DNA of 64,000 nt, taken from the NCBI GenBank assembly GCA_963682175.1, contig OY821779.1:1128501-1192500 (forward strand). The letters run 5' to 3'. Each line of letters opens with the position of its first letter. Positions within the stretch are counted from its first letter, which is position 1. This document shows positions 12,986 through 22,646 of the stretch, in pieces. This stretch comes from Triglochin maritima. Taxonomy: Eukaryota; Streptophyta; Magnoliopsida; Alismatales; Juncaginaceae. The position numbers were made by a program, and so were the translations under genes. Under the pieces are notes generated by a model. The model made no database searches. It was given only the letters and a program-made list of their open reading frames with translations, and had not been told where the DNA came from.

Positions 12986-14000
12986 TGCACCCAACAAAAT
13001 TGCGGACCAAAAGACCACGCTTGCGCACAGAAGATAGAGCCGAAGCGTACAGGAAATCTGGCCAAGAGAGAGTAGAGAAGAAGGCCGCAGAAAGCCAACA
13101 AAGAGATAGAGGAGGCCGAAGAAGCCGCCAAAGATGTTATGGCCGCCCATGTCTCCTCGACGAGACCTGATCTGGATGTGACCGCCTTGAGATCGTTGAA
13201 ACCTGATGAGGTACAACGTTTATTGAATCTCACGGCTCCCGAACACGACGAAAAAGAGGTGATCTGGAGGGGGGACCTCTGCAATATAACCGGTGAACAT
13301 CTCAAGGAAATAATAACGCTAAAATCGGAATTCAGCAACGAAACCATGGACGCCCTAATCGAGGTCCTGGTCAGAAGAGGAGGGCCGCAAAAGGTTGTTT
13401 GCATATCAACCTTTGAATCGGGAAGAATTGTGGAGGGACAGGGAGGAGATATCATGGAAGACTGTCTACTCCCCAAAATTGTTGGACTAAATGCGGCGGA
13501 GACCATCATCGCACAGCTATGCTGGAAGTCTGGCCACTGGACTCTGTTCGTTGCCCACGGACCGAGATCACAGTTCATTCAGTACAACTGTATGTCCCGT
13601 TCGCTGGGAAAAGGTGAAGATCCTTCCCGGTGTCTCGGAATTCATGAATGCACAGCATTTCAGTTGATGGAATTTTGGCGAGAGTTGTTGAAGGTTGATT
13701 GGCCGCTGATAGTTGAGAGGAAGGGTAGCCAACGACAGCTAGCCGGGAGTAACGACTGCGGGTCATACGTTTTGTACTGGATGAAGTGTTTGATGGTGAA
13801 TGCTGATCCGACGAAGCCGAAGCAAACCAAGGTTATCCACCGTGTGAGGGGCGAATTGGCTAACTGGTTACTTGAAGACTCTGGGGTGTGTGGTCAACAA
13901 TAATCGGTCAAAAATACTTGTTTTACTTTACACAACTAATAGTTACATAGACATTGTTTTTTATAGCTTATACATGTTCAAATTTTTATACTGTTGTTAC

Positions 14001-14170
14001 GAACAATACATGGATGAATGATTAATGTTGGGTTGAATGATTGGAACAATACATGGATGAATGATTAGTGTTGGGTTGAATGATTGAAACAATACATGGA
14101 TGAATGATTAGTGTTGGGCTGAATGATTGGAACAATACATGGACAATTAGTGTTGGGTTGAATGATTTGA
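14001..14170 (+). repeat. 44-bp minisatellite, four copies
   Basis: Four successive copies of a unit starting GAACAATACATGGATGAATG and ending GGTTGAATGATTG. The last copy is shortened. It follows directly on the 3' end of the Ulp1 gene and abuts the 22-bp array. Confidence 0.85.
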
Positions 14171-15185
14171 ACAAATAACGTAATCCGGACAGACCTAAAA
14201 CGTAATCCGGACAGACATAAAAGTAAACCGGACAGACAAATAACATAATCCGGAGAGACATAAAACGTAATCCGGACAGACAAATAACGTAAACAGGACA
14301 GACATATCAGGTAATCCGGACAGACAAAGAACGTAAACCGGACAGACATAAAATGTAAACCGGACAGACATTAAACGTTAACCGGACAGACATAGAACGT
14401 AATCCGGACCGATAAATAACTTAAAACGGACATACAAATCACGATAATACGGACATACCTAAAACGTAAACCGGACAGACATAAAAGGTAAACCGGACAG
14501 GCATATAACGTAATCCGGAAAGACAAATAACTTAAACCGGACAGACAAATAACATAAACCGGACAGACAAATCACGATAATCCGGACAGACATAAAACGT
14601 AATCTGGACAAATAACATAAACCGGACAGACATATAACGTAATCCAGACAGACAAATAACGTAATCCGGACAGACATTAAACGTAATCCGGGCAGACATA
14701 TAACGTAATCCGGACAGACAAAATACGTAATCCGGACAGACATAAAACGTAAACCGGACAGACATAAAACGTAAACCGGACAGACATATAACGTAATCCG
14801 GACAGACAAATAACATAAACCGGACAGACAAATAACATAAACCGGACAGACAAATCACGATAATCCGGACAGACATAAAACGTAATCCGGACAGACATAA
14901 AACGTTAACCGGACAGACATATAACGTAATCCGGACAGACAAATAACATAATCCGGACAGACAAATAACGTAATCCGGACAGACTTAAAACGTAATCCGG
15001 ACAGACATTAAACGTAATCCGAGCAGACATATAACGTAATCCGGACAGACAAAAAACGTAATCCGGACAGACATAAAACGTAATCCGGACAGACATAAAA
15101 CGTAAACCGGACAGACATATAACGTAATCCGGACAAACAAATAACATAAACCGGACAGACATATAAGTTAATCCGGACATAATAA
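14165..15185 (+). repeat. Large 22-bp CCGG array between the convergent MULE genes
   Basis: About 45 tandem copies of a 22-bp unit, usually ACGTAATCCGGACAGACATA plus two A residues. Each unit holds two palindromes, TCCGGA (or ACCGGA) and ACGT. Read on the minus strand, the sense strand of the transposase gene, it becomes GTCCGGATTACGTTTTATGT. Many overlapping ORFs of about 70-136 codons here are translated repeat and are not genes. Confidence 0.93.
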
Positions 15186-15236
15186 TAAGTTTTAAGTTTT
15201 ACATAGACTAATTGCAACAAATGACAAAATCAATAA

Positions 15237-17786
15237 TCAAGGAGGAACTCCCTCGTAATACAAACTCATGTCCCAATCATTGAAGTCGTGATCCCCAGGT
15301 TTGGGTGCGACTGGGTGCAGCGACAGTGGAGCCTTCTTCCTGATGATTCTCCTATCGTTACTTTTAATTATTTTCTCAGACAAAGAAATCTGACGTTTGC
15401 TCGACGGTCTGCCTTTCCGTCTTGTCTTATTCGGATTGAAAACGGATGTACCCTCCAGCCCAGGATCAGCTCGTTGCATACGCTCCTTAAGCAAGTCAAG
15501 TGTCTCAACCGCATGAAGATATCTGTCGTGTGAGACGAAAGCGGCCTGGGCGATCCAAACCGCACGACCCATTATGTCGTCATGGCGACGAACCGCATCG
15601 TTCTCCGTCGTGCCATTTTGAAGGGAAAAGTTGTCTTGATAGCTCATTCGGATGTCCTTCCTCCATCTGTTGACGATGTAAGACTCGGAGAGCAACGTGT
15701 TGGGACGTAGTCGTGCAATAACAACATAAACGTGACAACAAAGGAGAGCGATGTGATCAAACATTCTGCAATTGCATGACCACTTCACATCTCTAATTTG
15801 CACTGCGAACCGTTTCGACAATGGGAGCATATGTGTCAATACATGTTCAGTCACATTGAAGTGGAGTGTGTCCTCCTCGTTGAACTCGTCCGTGATATCG
15901 CAGTACATCATCTTCCCAATTTCTAATTGCACCTTCTTGAAAACCCCCACCGTATACAACTCGCTCAATTGCCTCTCGAATGGATATTTCGAAATCAATT
16001 GCGGAGCCTTATGAAGACAATCGAAATCCGACTGAGTTTCCTTCTCATACTTGTGGTGGAGTGCGAGTTCGTATTGTTGAACGAACTGCTTAAGTGTCGT
16101 CTTAGATGTGAGGTACTTATCGAAGAAGGCGTTCATACTCTCACTTCTCTGGGTTGATGTCATTCCGGCGAAAAAACAATCTCGCGTAAATGCAGGTACC
16201 CTGTACTCTCGAATTGCATAAATGGATCGGAGCAACCTATTGTCGTGGAACTCGAAATCATCGAGAAAACCCTGCCAATTACGCTGAAATTCAGCCGGAG
16301 TCTTGGAATCGAATACACAGTTTTTGAGCTCAAACAACGTATGCTCCCGGTACTTCGTGGGTAGCTTCACAGGCGCTTTATTCATTATGTGCCATATACA
16401 AAATCTGTGCCGCGCTTCAGGGAACACAGTCCTCACCGCCGCAGTTATGGCGCCACATTGATCTGTTATGATCGCCGGGGGGCTTATATCTGCACATAAC
16501 GTAAACCAGATAAAAACAGATGGTAATCCGGACAGACATAAAACGTAAACCGGGCAGACATAAAACGTTGTCCGGACAGACATTAAACGTAAACCGGACA
16601 GTCAAATAACGTAAATCGGACAGACATACAACGTAAACCGGACATACATAACACGTAATCCCGACAGACAACTAACGTAAACCGGACAGACGTGTTCGTA
16701 AACCGGACATACAAATAATGTAAACCGGACAGACATACAACGTACACCGGACAAACATCCAACGTAAAACGGGTAGCCATAAAACGTAAACCGGACAGAC
16801 AAATAACGTAAACCGGATAGACAAAGTACGTACCATTCATGCACATCAACCATGTTTGGAACAACCAAATGTAATTTTGTGTCGTCTCGGGAGAGAGGAG
16901 TGCGCAACCGAGAATGACGGACTGGTAATGGTGATTTACACCCACAAATAGGGCAAAAGGCATGCCGTACTTGTAGGTTATGTAGGTTGTGTTGAAACAT
17001 ATGGCATCACCAAAGTAAGAGTACGCAGCTCGAGAACGACTGTCGGCCCAGAACACGTTTCGTAGTCTGCCTTCGTCGTCCATATCCATTACGTAAAAAA
17101 ACTGGGAATCATTCTTCTGCATCTTGATGAAATAATTTTGGATAGCTTGGGCATCGCCTGGACCCATCTTCAGGTTTCTAACCTCGTACACAACATTCCT
17201 GCAAAACACAATTTTTATGACAAAGCAAAATGGGTAACATCAACCTAGTTAAGTAGAAAACAAAACACCTTAAGTCCCGCTCGTTGAAAGACAATTTGTC
17301 ATGACCTCCGGCTTCGACCACAAAAGATTGCACGGTCTTGACGGACGATATCCCGACAGCATCATTACACGAAATGCGTGCTATGACAGAATCCGGGATG
17401 GATCGTTTTTGTCGGAGGAAGCGCATCTGGTCGTCCGACAACATGGCGTGGTTATGTTGAAGATCTACGTAGTTAATTACGTAGCCTCTGGATGGATTTC
17501 CGGAGACCCTGATCCGAGCAGTGCACTCGACCCTACCGGACAACCTATGTTTTGGTCTACCTTCACCTTGGTTTCCCAGAGCATTACCCTCCTTGGAGCA
17601 AGTAAGAGTGACCCGTATAACAACACCACGATCGTAATGAGATTGTCTTATCTTCACACCAAAACCACATGAATCGACATAGGAAACGTAAAATGTTTTG
17701 GCTTCTTCGAAGGATGGAAAATACATCTTCTCTTGCGGGACGTTTGAGGCATGCGCCGGCTGTGAGCATTCATTAACGAGTGTCAT
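15237..17786 (-). CDS. FAR1-type MULE transposase
   Basis: Three exons in transcription order, 17786..17269, 17198..16834 and 16489..15237, join without a frame break into 711 codons. Domains: FAR1 zinc-finger DNA-binding domain (about residues 20-130, with LTCSKEG, VECTARIRV and LQHNHAM as ligands); MULE transposase domain (about 200-420); SWIM zinc finger CNCRMFDHIALLCCH in the C-terminal third; basic C-terminus. Of the expected DDE residues, Asp304 (IITDQ) and Glu411 (RSESMN) are present. The first Asp, normally in a DTTY motif, is Asn242 (FNTTY, codon at 16991-16993). The protein would bind the element ends and cut and paste it; the Asn change may disable catalysis while leaving DNA binding. 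The start is the first ATG, 24 codons before the FAR1 fold. It converges with the Ulp1 gene. Confidence 0.9.
16490..16833 (-). repeat. Transposase intron made almost wholly of the 22-bp CCGG repeat
   Basis: The 344-bp intron holds about 15 copies of the unit. On the coding strand the unit reads GTCCGGTTTACGTTATGTCT or close to it. The 3' splice site lies in GGTTTACGTTATGTGCAG, itself a diverged repeat copy, and the donor is followed at once by TTTGTCTATCCGGTTTACG. The flanking exons join in frame. Confidence 0.9.
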
Positions 17787-18227
17787 TACAGTACAGCAAA
17801 AAGGGAGGAAGAAAAAAAGAAGGGTTCATAGGATCCGAATAAGGTAGCCAAAACATTTTGTATCTCCGTGAAGCGCCAAAAAAGAAGAAATGGAGGACGT
17901 GTTGATTTGAGGAGCATTAAATGCGATTGTGGACGCATCGGGAAAATAAAAGAAAAATGCAACATTCCGGAGTAAGTAGTACGCTTGTCCGGAATAAGTG
18001 TTCCAACTATCAGGATTAAATAGTAACTGTGTCCGGAATGAGTCGTGCGCTTGTCCGGAAAAAAAAGGAAAATGAGTAAAAAAATAGGTGATGTGACACG
18101 TTAAGGGATCTTTAGTGGATATCCGTTGAGCGCCAAAAGAAAAGGTGGTATCTCCGTAGATATGCATTTAATGCATCGGGAAGACAAATAAGAAAGACAT
18201 CATTGCTCTGAGAAGCTTAGTGTATAT
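17787..18227. other. MULE subterminal region upstream of the transposase
   Basis: This is the presumed promoter and 5' leader of the minus-strand transposase. It has four dispersed copies of the CCGG core between about 17965 and 18065 (TTCCGGAGTAAG, GTCCGGAATAAG, GTCCGGAATGAG, GTCCGGAAAAAA), not in a strict tandem. It also has two copies of a block with GAAGCGCCAAAA or GAGCGCCAAAA and an ATTTAATGC or ATTAAATGCG motif. No coding exon was seen. Confidence 0.6.
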
Positions 18228-18307
18228 GCTGACTGGATGCTGAATGGACAAAAGTTCTCCGCCACGTAAGTAGCGTCCGTGACACGGACGTCTACTAAAC
18301 ATTTTCC
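18228..18307 (-). repeat. Right terminal inverted repeat of the MULE (tip B)
   Basis: Read on the minus strand it begins GGAAAATGTTTAGTAGACG and contains CACGGACGC, CTTACGTGG, and CAGCATCCAGTCAGC at the inner border. It aligns with the left repeat over about 80 bp. Its outermost tip matches the left tip of the element at 20.61 kb. Confidence 0.87.
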
Positions 18308-18316
18308 TAAAACTTT

Positions 18317-20609
18317 GTTGTGGTTGTCGTCGGGTCTTGGATACTGGATAGTGGGCACTTAATAGAATGAATTCCACAACCTGGGCGTGCGTTGTTTCCT
18401 CTTTAGCCACTGTCGCAGCTTCATCAATCTATTTCATGTTTCCTTCAGACGGGAAGTCATCCCCGACAAATATGACCAATCCAGTGGTCACATGATGTCT
18501 CCGTACAGAAGTGTTTCTTGCCTGGTCATATTGGTGTAACAAATAACAATAGAGAGTTTTGAGCCCATGGCCATAACTAATGGATATCCTGTCATCCTAA
18601 ATGTGTATTTATCTAAGAAAATAGCAAGGTCAAAGCAATTTGCCATAATTTGGGTAGTATTGGTATTAAATTCGATTTAAATTTTAACCATATAAATTTC
18701 ACATAAAACTAAAAATTACAAAAACATTGTAAATCTGTGTTTAAATAATGAATTTTTAAATTTCAGAAAAATAAAGTATTACAAAACGAAAATTCAGAAG
18801 AAGTAGAAAGTTCAAAAAAAAATAACCGTTATCTTTTAAAATTCAGAAGTACAAAATAATATCAAGACACAATTTAAAAGGAGAAATGGTAATTAATCCT
18901 ACTTCTAAAAATGAGATTATTACGTTCACACACCAAATTGGGCAGAAAAAATGCACCAATCAGACGTTTCCAATCGTGAGTCACTAAATCAAGAGATGGT
19001 GATTTGTTTGGGAACATGATCTCACGCTAGACCCTTTTCTTAAAAGCCACTTGCGCGTGATCCTAATCGTGTACTCACATACAACTAAACTACTTTCGGT
19101 GCAGCTGCGAACATGAATTTTTAAATTTTAAACCATCTAAGTAAGTGGTACCAAATAATCCAAATACTAAGCTAATCATTGTCTTTTTCTTTTTTACGAA
19201 AATCTATGGAATAACGTTGTCGTTTTTCACTGATGGCCACGGAAGAACCCAATCGTTTTGTCTTCTTATTATGGACATGATCTCTGGTCTTCCTTTTCGC
19301 CGCGTCACATCGACTCTATCCACCACCTACATATATTCTCTTCTAGTTGTCTGCTCCCCTATTAACTCACTGTGTTCTTCGTTGGCCTCACCTACTACCA
19401 TTAAGAAATTCACCAATAATTCTCCATCATACTGAAAAATGAACTCAAGGACTATTCTTTTTAGTCTGGTTTGATTAAAAAGCATGCTAAATTTTGTGTT
19501 TAGATTATTAGATTCATTTTTGTATAAAGTTTAAATTCTAAGTTATCAAGTGGTTAAATTAGTGTTTGACGTATTTTACGAATAATGGATCATTTCTACA
19601 CTATATTGCACCAGTTAGTTGTAATTGAGTTACGGCTCAACTCAATACAATTATTTAACAAACTCTAACCACCTATAAGGGTGGACATCTCTGTCGAAGT
19701 AAATTACAAACACCTCACTCTCGCATCTCCTTCTTCAACCTCCAGTTTTCGCGTCTATTAGTTTGTTGGAGGATTATTTAGTCTTTATTAGAAAATCTGC
19801 AAAATAAATAAATATTTGAAGTTCACTGTGGGACCGGCAGGTGCTCAATGATTGTTCATTCATCCCCACTAAAATAAAATATCCATCATGACTTCAACAT
19901 CAATTTCCTCTTGCCCAATAATATTCGCCATATCAATTATGATGTGTACAAGGAGTTTAAGTGTTAAACAATCAATCCACTCCTTTATCTTACTGATTAT
20001 GTTATCTTTAAGCTACTGAGTGCTGAGTATGTCATTTTAATGGTAGATTATAGAAGGCAGAAATATCATTAACTATGTGCTTATATGCGTGTCTACACAG
20101 ATGATTGCAGAATATGATCTTCCAAGATATCAACAACTCCATATAAGAGGAAACATGACGTTGCCACCCGCTAATGGTGTGTATTTTATAGATTCCTTTG
20201 GTGCAATACATACATGCGTCATTTTCTCTATTAAACATATATGACGAGACAGGATTAGGTTCATCCCCCAACTCCCATTGTCAATCGATATTTTTTGTTT
20301 TGTTTTGTTTTGTTTTTTCATGACTTAGAATTCCCAAACACTTATTCCAATCTGAGATAGGGTGATCTAATATCGTTTTTTACCGAAACGTTTAACATGT
20401 TGTGGAGTTTGAATCCAAAATATGTGTTCCACTCACCCCTAACCAGCTTGATTACACCTCAGTACCGTCAATCGATATTGTTGAATCATATTGTCGTGCA
20501 ACGTAAGTGGAGGGTACTAATTATTATTAGCATTCACCCGAATTAAAGAGTTGTTACCTCGAGGACGGCGCACAAACCAACAACGTTATCCAATAAGCAT
20601 GATAGTTTA
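18317..20609. other. Intergenic, with a diverged half copy of the 26.2-kb fold-back MITE
   Basis: No gene was recognised. At about 18735-18897 the sequence (AAATAATGAATTTTTAAATT, then AAAATTCAGAAGTACAAAAT, then GGTAATTAATCC) resembles the right arm of the MITE at 26217-26660. No matching left arm was seen beside it, so it looks like a decayed or solo half. The rest is AT-rich sequence without recognised features. Confidence 0.45.
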
Positions 20610-21862
20610 GGGAAATGTTTGTTGAACGCAGGGCGTCACGGACGCGCTCTACGTGGATATCCATGTCAGCCCTTACGTGGCCAAAGCATGAATGTTTTTT
20701 TGTTTTTTCTTCCTGATGTCCACTCAAATCACATTAAATGCGTTTCAACTCAGCACGTTCTCTCTCTCCACCCAAATACAAATATGATGACACTCTTTCT
20801 TTCTTCTTCATTCTTTCTCTCCAGAATAAATCATCATTTCTAGCAAGATATTATGTCGAAGAAGCGTCTGATGCCGACTCCCAGGATTCTTCACAACGTA
20901 AGCAGCGTGAATGGGACGGTGCGAAGACTTCCCGATGTTCTTGTCAGCGTTAGCATCGTGAATGTTCTTCCCTATTTTTTTCCTAAACGTAATTCTTGTG
21001 GGGTAAAATATACAGTGGGAGGTTTGTTGAGTTTGTGCGGGGGTGGCAGGGGGTGGCGGGGGTGGCAGTAAAATATACATAAACGTTTTTTTTGTTTTGA
21101 CATCATATTATTGCATTCCATATATTGATTCGTTTATTCCGACAATAATGAAGCCATATATTATTCTGGACTGCAAATACACTTATTCCGGACTGCAAAT
21201 ACACTTATTCCTATTCCGGACAGCAAATACACTTATTCCGGACATCAAATCCACTTATTCCGGACAAACTTTATGTTCTGTTTCTGGACACACTTTATTC
21301 TTAAACCGGACAACAAATACACTTATTCCGGACAACAAATACACTTATTCCGGACATCAAATACACTTATTCCGGACATCAAATACACTTATTCCGGACA
21401 AACTTTCTGTTCCGTTTCTGGACACACTTTATTCTTAAACCGGACAACAAATACACTTAGTCCGGACAACAAATACACTTATTCCGGACAGCAATATACA
21501 CTTATTCCGGACATACACATAACGTAAACAGGACAAACACATAATGTAAACTGCACACACACATAAAATAAGCTAGACAAATTAAGTTGATCCAACGTAA
21601 AACTTAAAAACAAATATTTTATTATGATAAGTGTGGGCTCTGCACGAATAATGAGACTGCACGATGTCCTAGGATTTGCACACTGTCTTATCTGTGTATT
21701 GGGAAATGAATCATTCAACTTAAAGAACCGGCGTTTTTTAAAAAGACCAAAACGCGCGAAGAGAAATTTCGCTGACTGGACGCTGACTCAAAGAAAAATA
21801 TCTGAGCTGTACAGATCCACGTAAGAAGCGTCCGTGACGCGCGCGTCCGTCTATCACGGCTC
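20610..21862. mobile_element. Non-autonomous MULE related to the 10.2-kb element, inverted
   Basis: The left end starts GGGAAATGTTTG and contains CGTCACGGACGCGC and CTACGTGG. The right end, read on the minus strand, starts GAGCCGTGATAGACGG and contains CGTCACGGACGC, CTTACGTGG and GTCAGCGTCCAGTCAGC. These are the tip B and tip A types of the autonomous element in swapped positions, so the element lies in the opposite orientation. The flanking 9-mers GATAGTTTA and GATAATTAT share only 6 of 9 bases, so the target duplication is decayed or the ends are misplaced. Inside are a 72-codon ORF (20853..21071, starting MSKKRLMPTP, not recognised) and a 22-bp CCGG array. No transposase sequence is present. 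Confidence 0.82.
21165..21545 (+). repeat. 22-bp CCGG array of the non-autonomous MULE
   Basis: About 16 tandem copies of CTTATTCCGGACAACAAATA plus two bases. Some copies are interrupted by TTTATGTTCTGTTTCTGGAC segments that form a higher-order repeat (two similar blocks near 21260-21310 and 21400-21445). Reverse-complemented, the unit shares GTCCGGAATAAGTGT with the array in the autonomous element's Ulp1 intron. The last copies (ACATAACGTAAACAGGACAA) drift toward the other array type. Confidence 0.9.
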
Positions 21863-22086
21863 GATAATTATAATGCCTTCCGAACACGATAAATAGCGTG
21901 AACCGATGATCTTTGTTTAGTAGGATGAGTTTAAATCCAGAGTACCAAAGTGGCTTTCAGAAACGGTAAAACTGTAAGAGATAGCAATAATAAATTTATT
22001 AATATAACTACTTACAAGCTTTAGGCATGATATTATCATATTAGTTCCCGAAATCATATTTTTTACGAATTTTTACTCGTGCTGGA

Positions 22087-22346
22087 CTAATTTTTTGGAT
22101 GAAGGTAAGTTGCATTGATCAAAGTTATCATGGCTGTAACACACTGCCATAAAGATACAAGAAGCAAATATCCGATGTAAGCCGGGCAACCCAAAATCTG
22201 AGATGTTAATCCCACTGATCTGCTGTTACGATTAAAAACCTTACTTGGCTGCTTCAACAATGTTAACTGGTAAGCCACGGGGGCAGCAAAACAGAAGCAA
22301 ACTAAGCACATGGTAAGAACTCGCATATAAGTAATGGGTCTTACCT
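22087..22346 (-). other. Possible terminal exon of an unidentified two-helix membrane protein
   Basis: An open frame after a good acceptor (CTTTTTTCTGCAG, 22347-22359) reads VRPITYMRVLTMCLVCFCFA and so on, and ends HPKN then TAG. It shows two hydrophobic stretches (VLTMCLVCFCFAAPVAYQL; ILGCPAYIGYLLLVSLW and following). I do not recognise the family. Upstream exons would have to overlap the 3' end of the parvulin gene, so this may be a stranded fragment or chance sequence in the parvulin 3' region. Confidence 0.28.
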
Positions 22347-22646
22347 GCAGAAAAAAGTAAAAGATCTTACTGGGTTCTCAATATGCTTGATGGACCAAAA
22401 AAGAAATAGTTGAATAACTTAGGGGGAACAAACACAATGACTTACATAACTAATAACTATATACATGCTAAGACAGCAAATATTGGTAAGTTACCCAAGA
22501 ACATTCTTAAATATAAGGTCTTTTTAATTCAAAGCAGGTAGGAGAAAAATATCCAAAACGGTTCAAACTTCACATGACCAGGTGTTTTTCATAAATACAT
22601 GGCACAAAGTAGACATGACAGAGCTCAAAACCCAACGCAGCTTGGC

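Larger units (their letters stand above)
10549..13903 (+). pseudogene. Plant mobile domain - coiled coil - Ulp1 (C48) protease gene of the MULE, broken
   Basis: Exon 1 10549..10602 (ATG) and exon 2 10683..11318 encode a plant mobile domain, seen in GVVPFTVEDVALILGL and RLLICMIFNLFLFFDG. The next exon should restart at 11809 with VWLCEKFKLGDPSS, which completes the domain. A long Glu/Arg/Lys coiled coil (about 12170-13100) follows, then a Ulp1-type cysteine protease (13139..13903). Numbered from the ATG at 13139, it has His133 (GHWTLF), Asn150 where Asp is expected, and Gln plus Cys207 in QLAGSNDCG. Lesions: the acceptor before 11809 reads GCAA instead of GCAG; there is an in-frame TGA at 12655-12657 inside the coiled coil, with a short out-of-frame segment after it; and the frame changes near 13070-13090 before the protease. 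Ulp1 enzymes cleave SUMO conjugates, but this copy is probably inactive. Alternative splicing could rescue parts of it. Confidence 0.82.
10225..18316. mobile_element. Complete Mutator-like element with two genes, plus its 9-bp target duplications
   Basis: The element proper is 10234..18307 (8,074 bp). It is flanked by identical 9-bp direct repeats TAAAACTTT at 10225-10233 and 18308-18316, the Mutator signature. It carries about 80-bp imperfect terminal inverted repeats. It contains a plus-strand mobile-domain/coiled-coil/Ulp1 gene and a convergent minus-strand FAR1/MULE/SWIM transposase gene. Three large arrays of a 22-bp CCGG unit lie in the two big introns and between the gene ends. ULP-like genes inside Mutator elements (Kaonashi type) are known in plants; this is a member or relative of that group. 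The perfect duplication suggests a fairly recent insertion, although the Ulp1 gene has several lesions. Confidence 0.93.

Noticed and set aside
12133..13578. 481-codon minus-strand ORF rich in Leu and Pro
   Set aside because: It is the antisense of the Glu/Arg coiled-coil and Ulp1 exon; low-complexity purine DNA lacks stops on the other strand.
14165..15185. CRISPR-like array
   Set aside because: The 22-bp units are strictly tandem with no unique spacers, and the DNA is plant nuclear.
14022..15220. Several overlapping minus-strand ORFs with SVRITLYVCPDYV-like repeats
   Set aside because: They are translated 22-bp repeat. The period is not a multiple of three, so all frames look alike every 66 bp.
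10234..21862. One 11.6-kb MULE from the left tip at 10234 to the right tip at 21862
   Set aside because: The tips match, but the flanking 9-mers differ, whereas 10234-18307 has a perfect duplication and 20610-21862 has its own paired ends.
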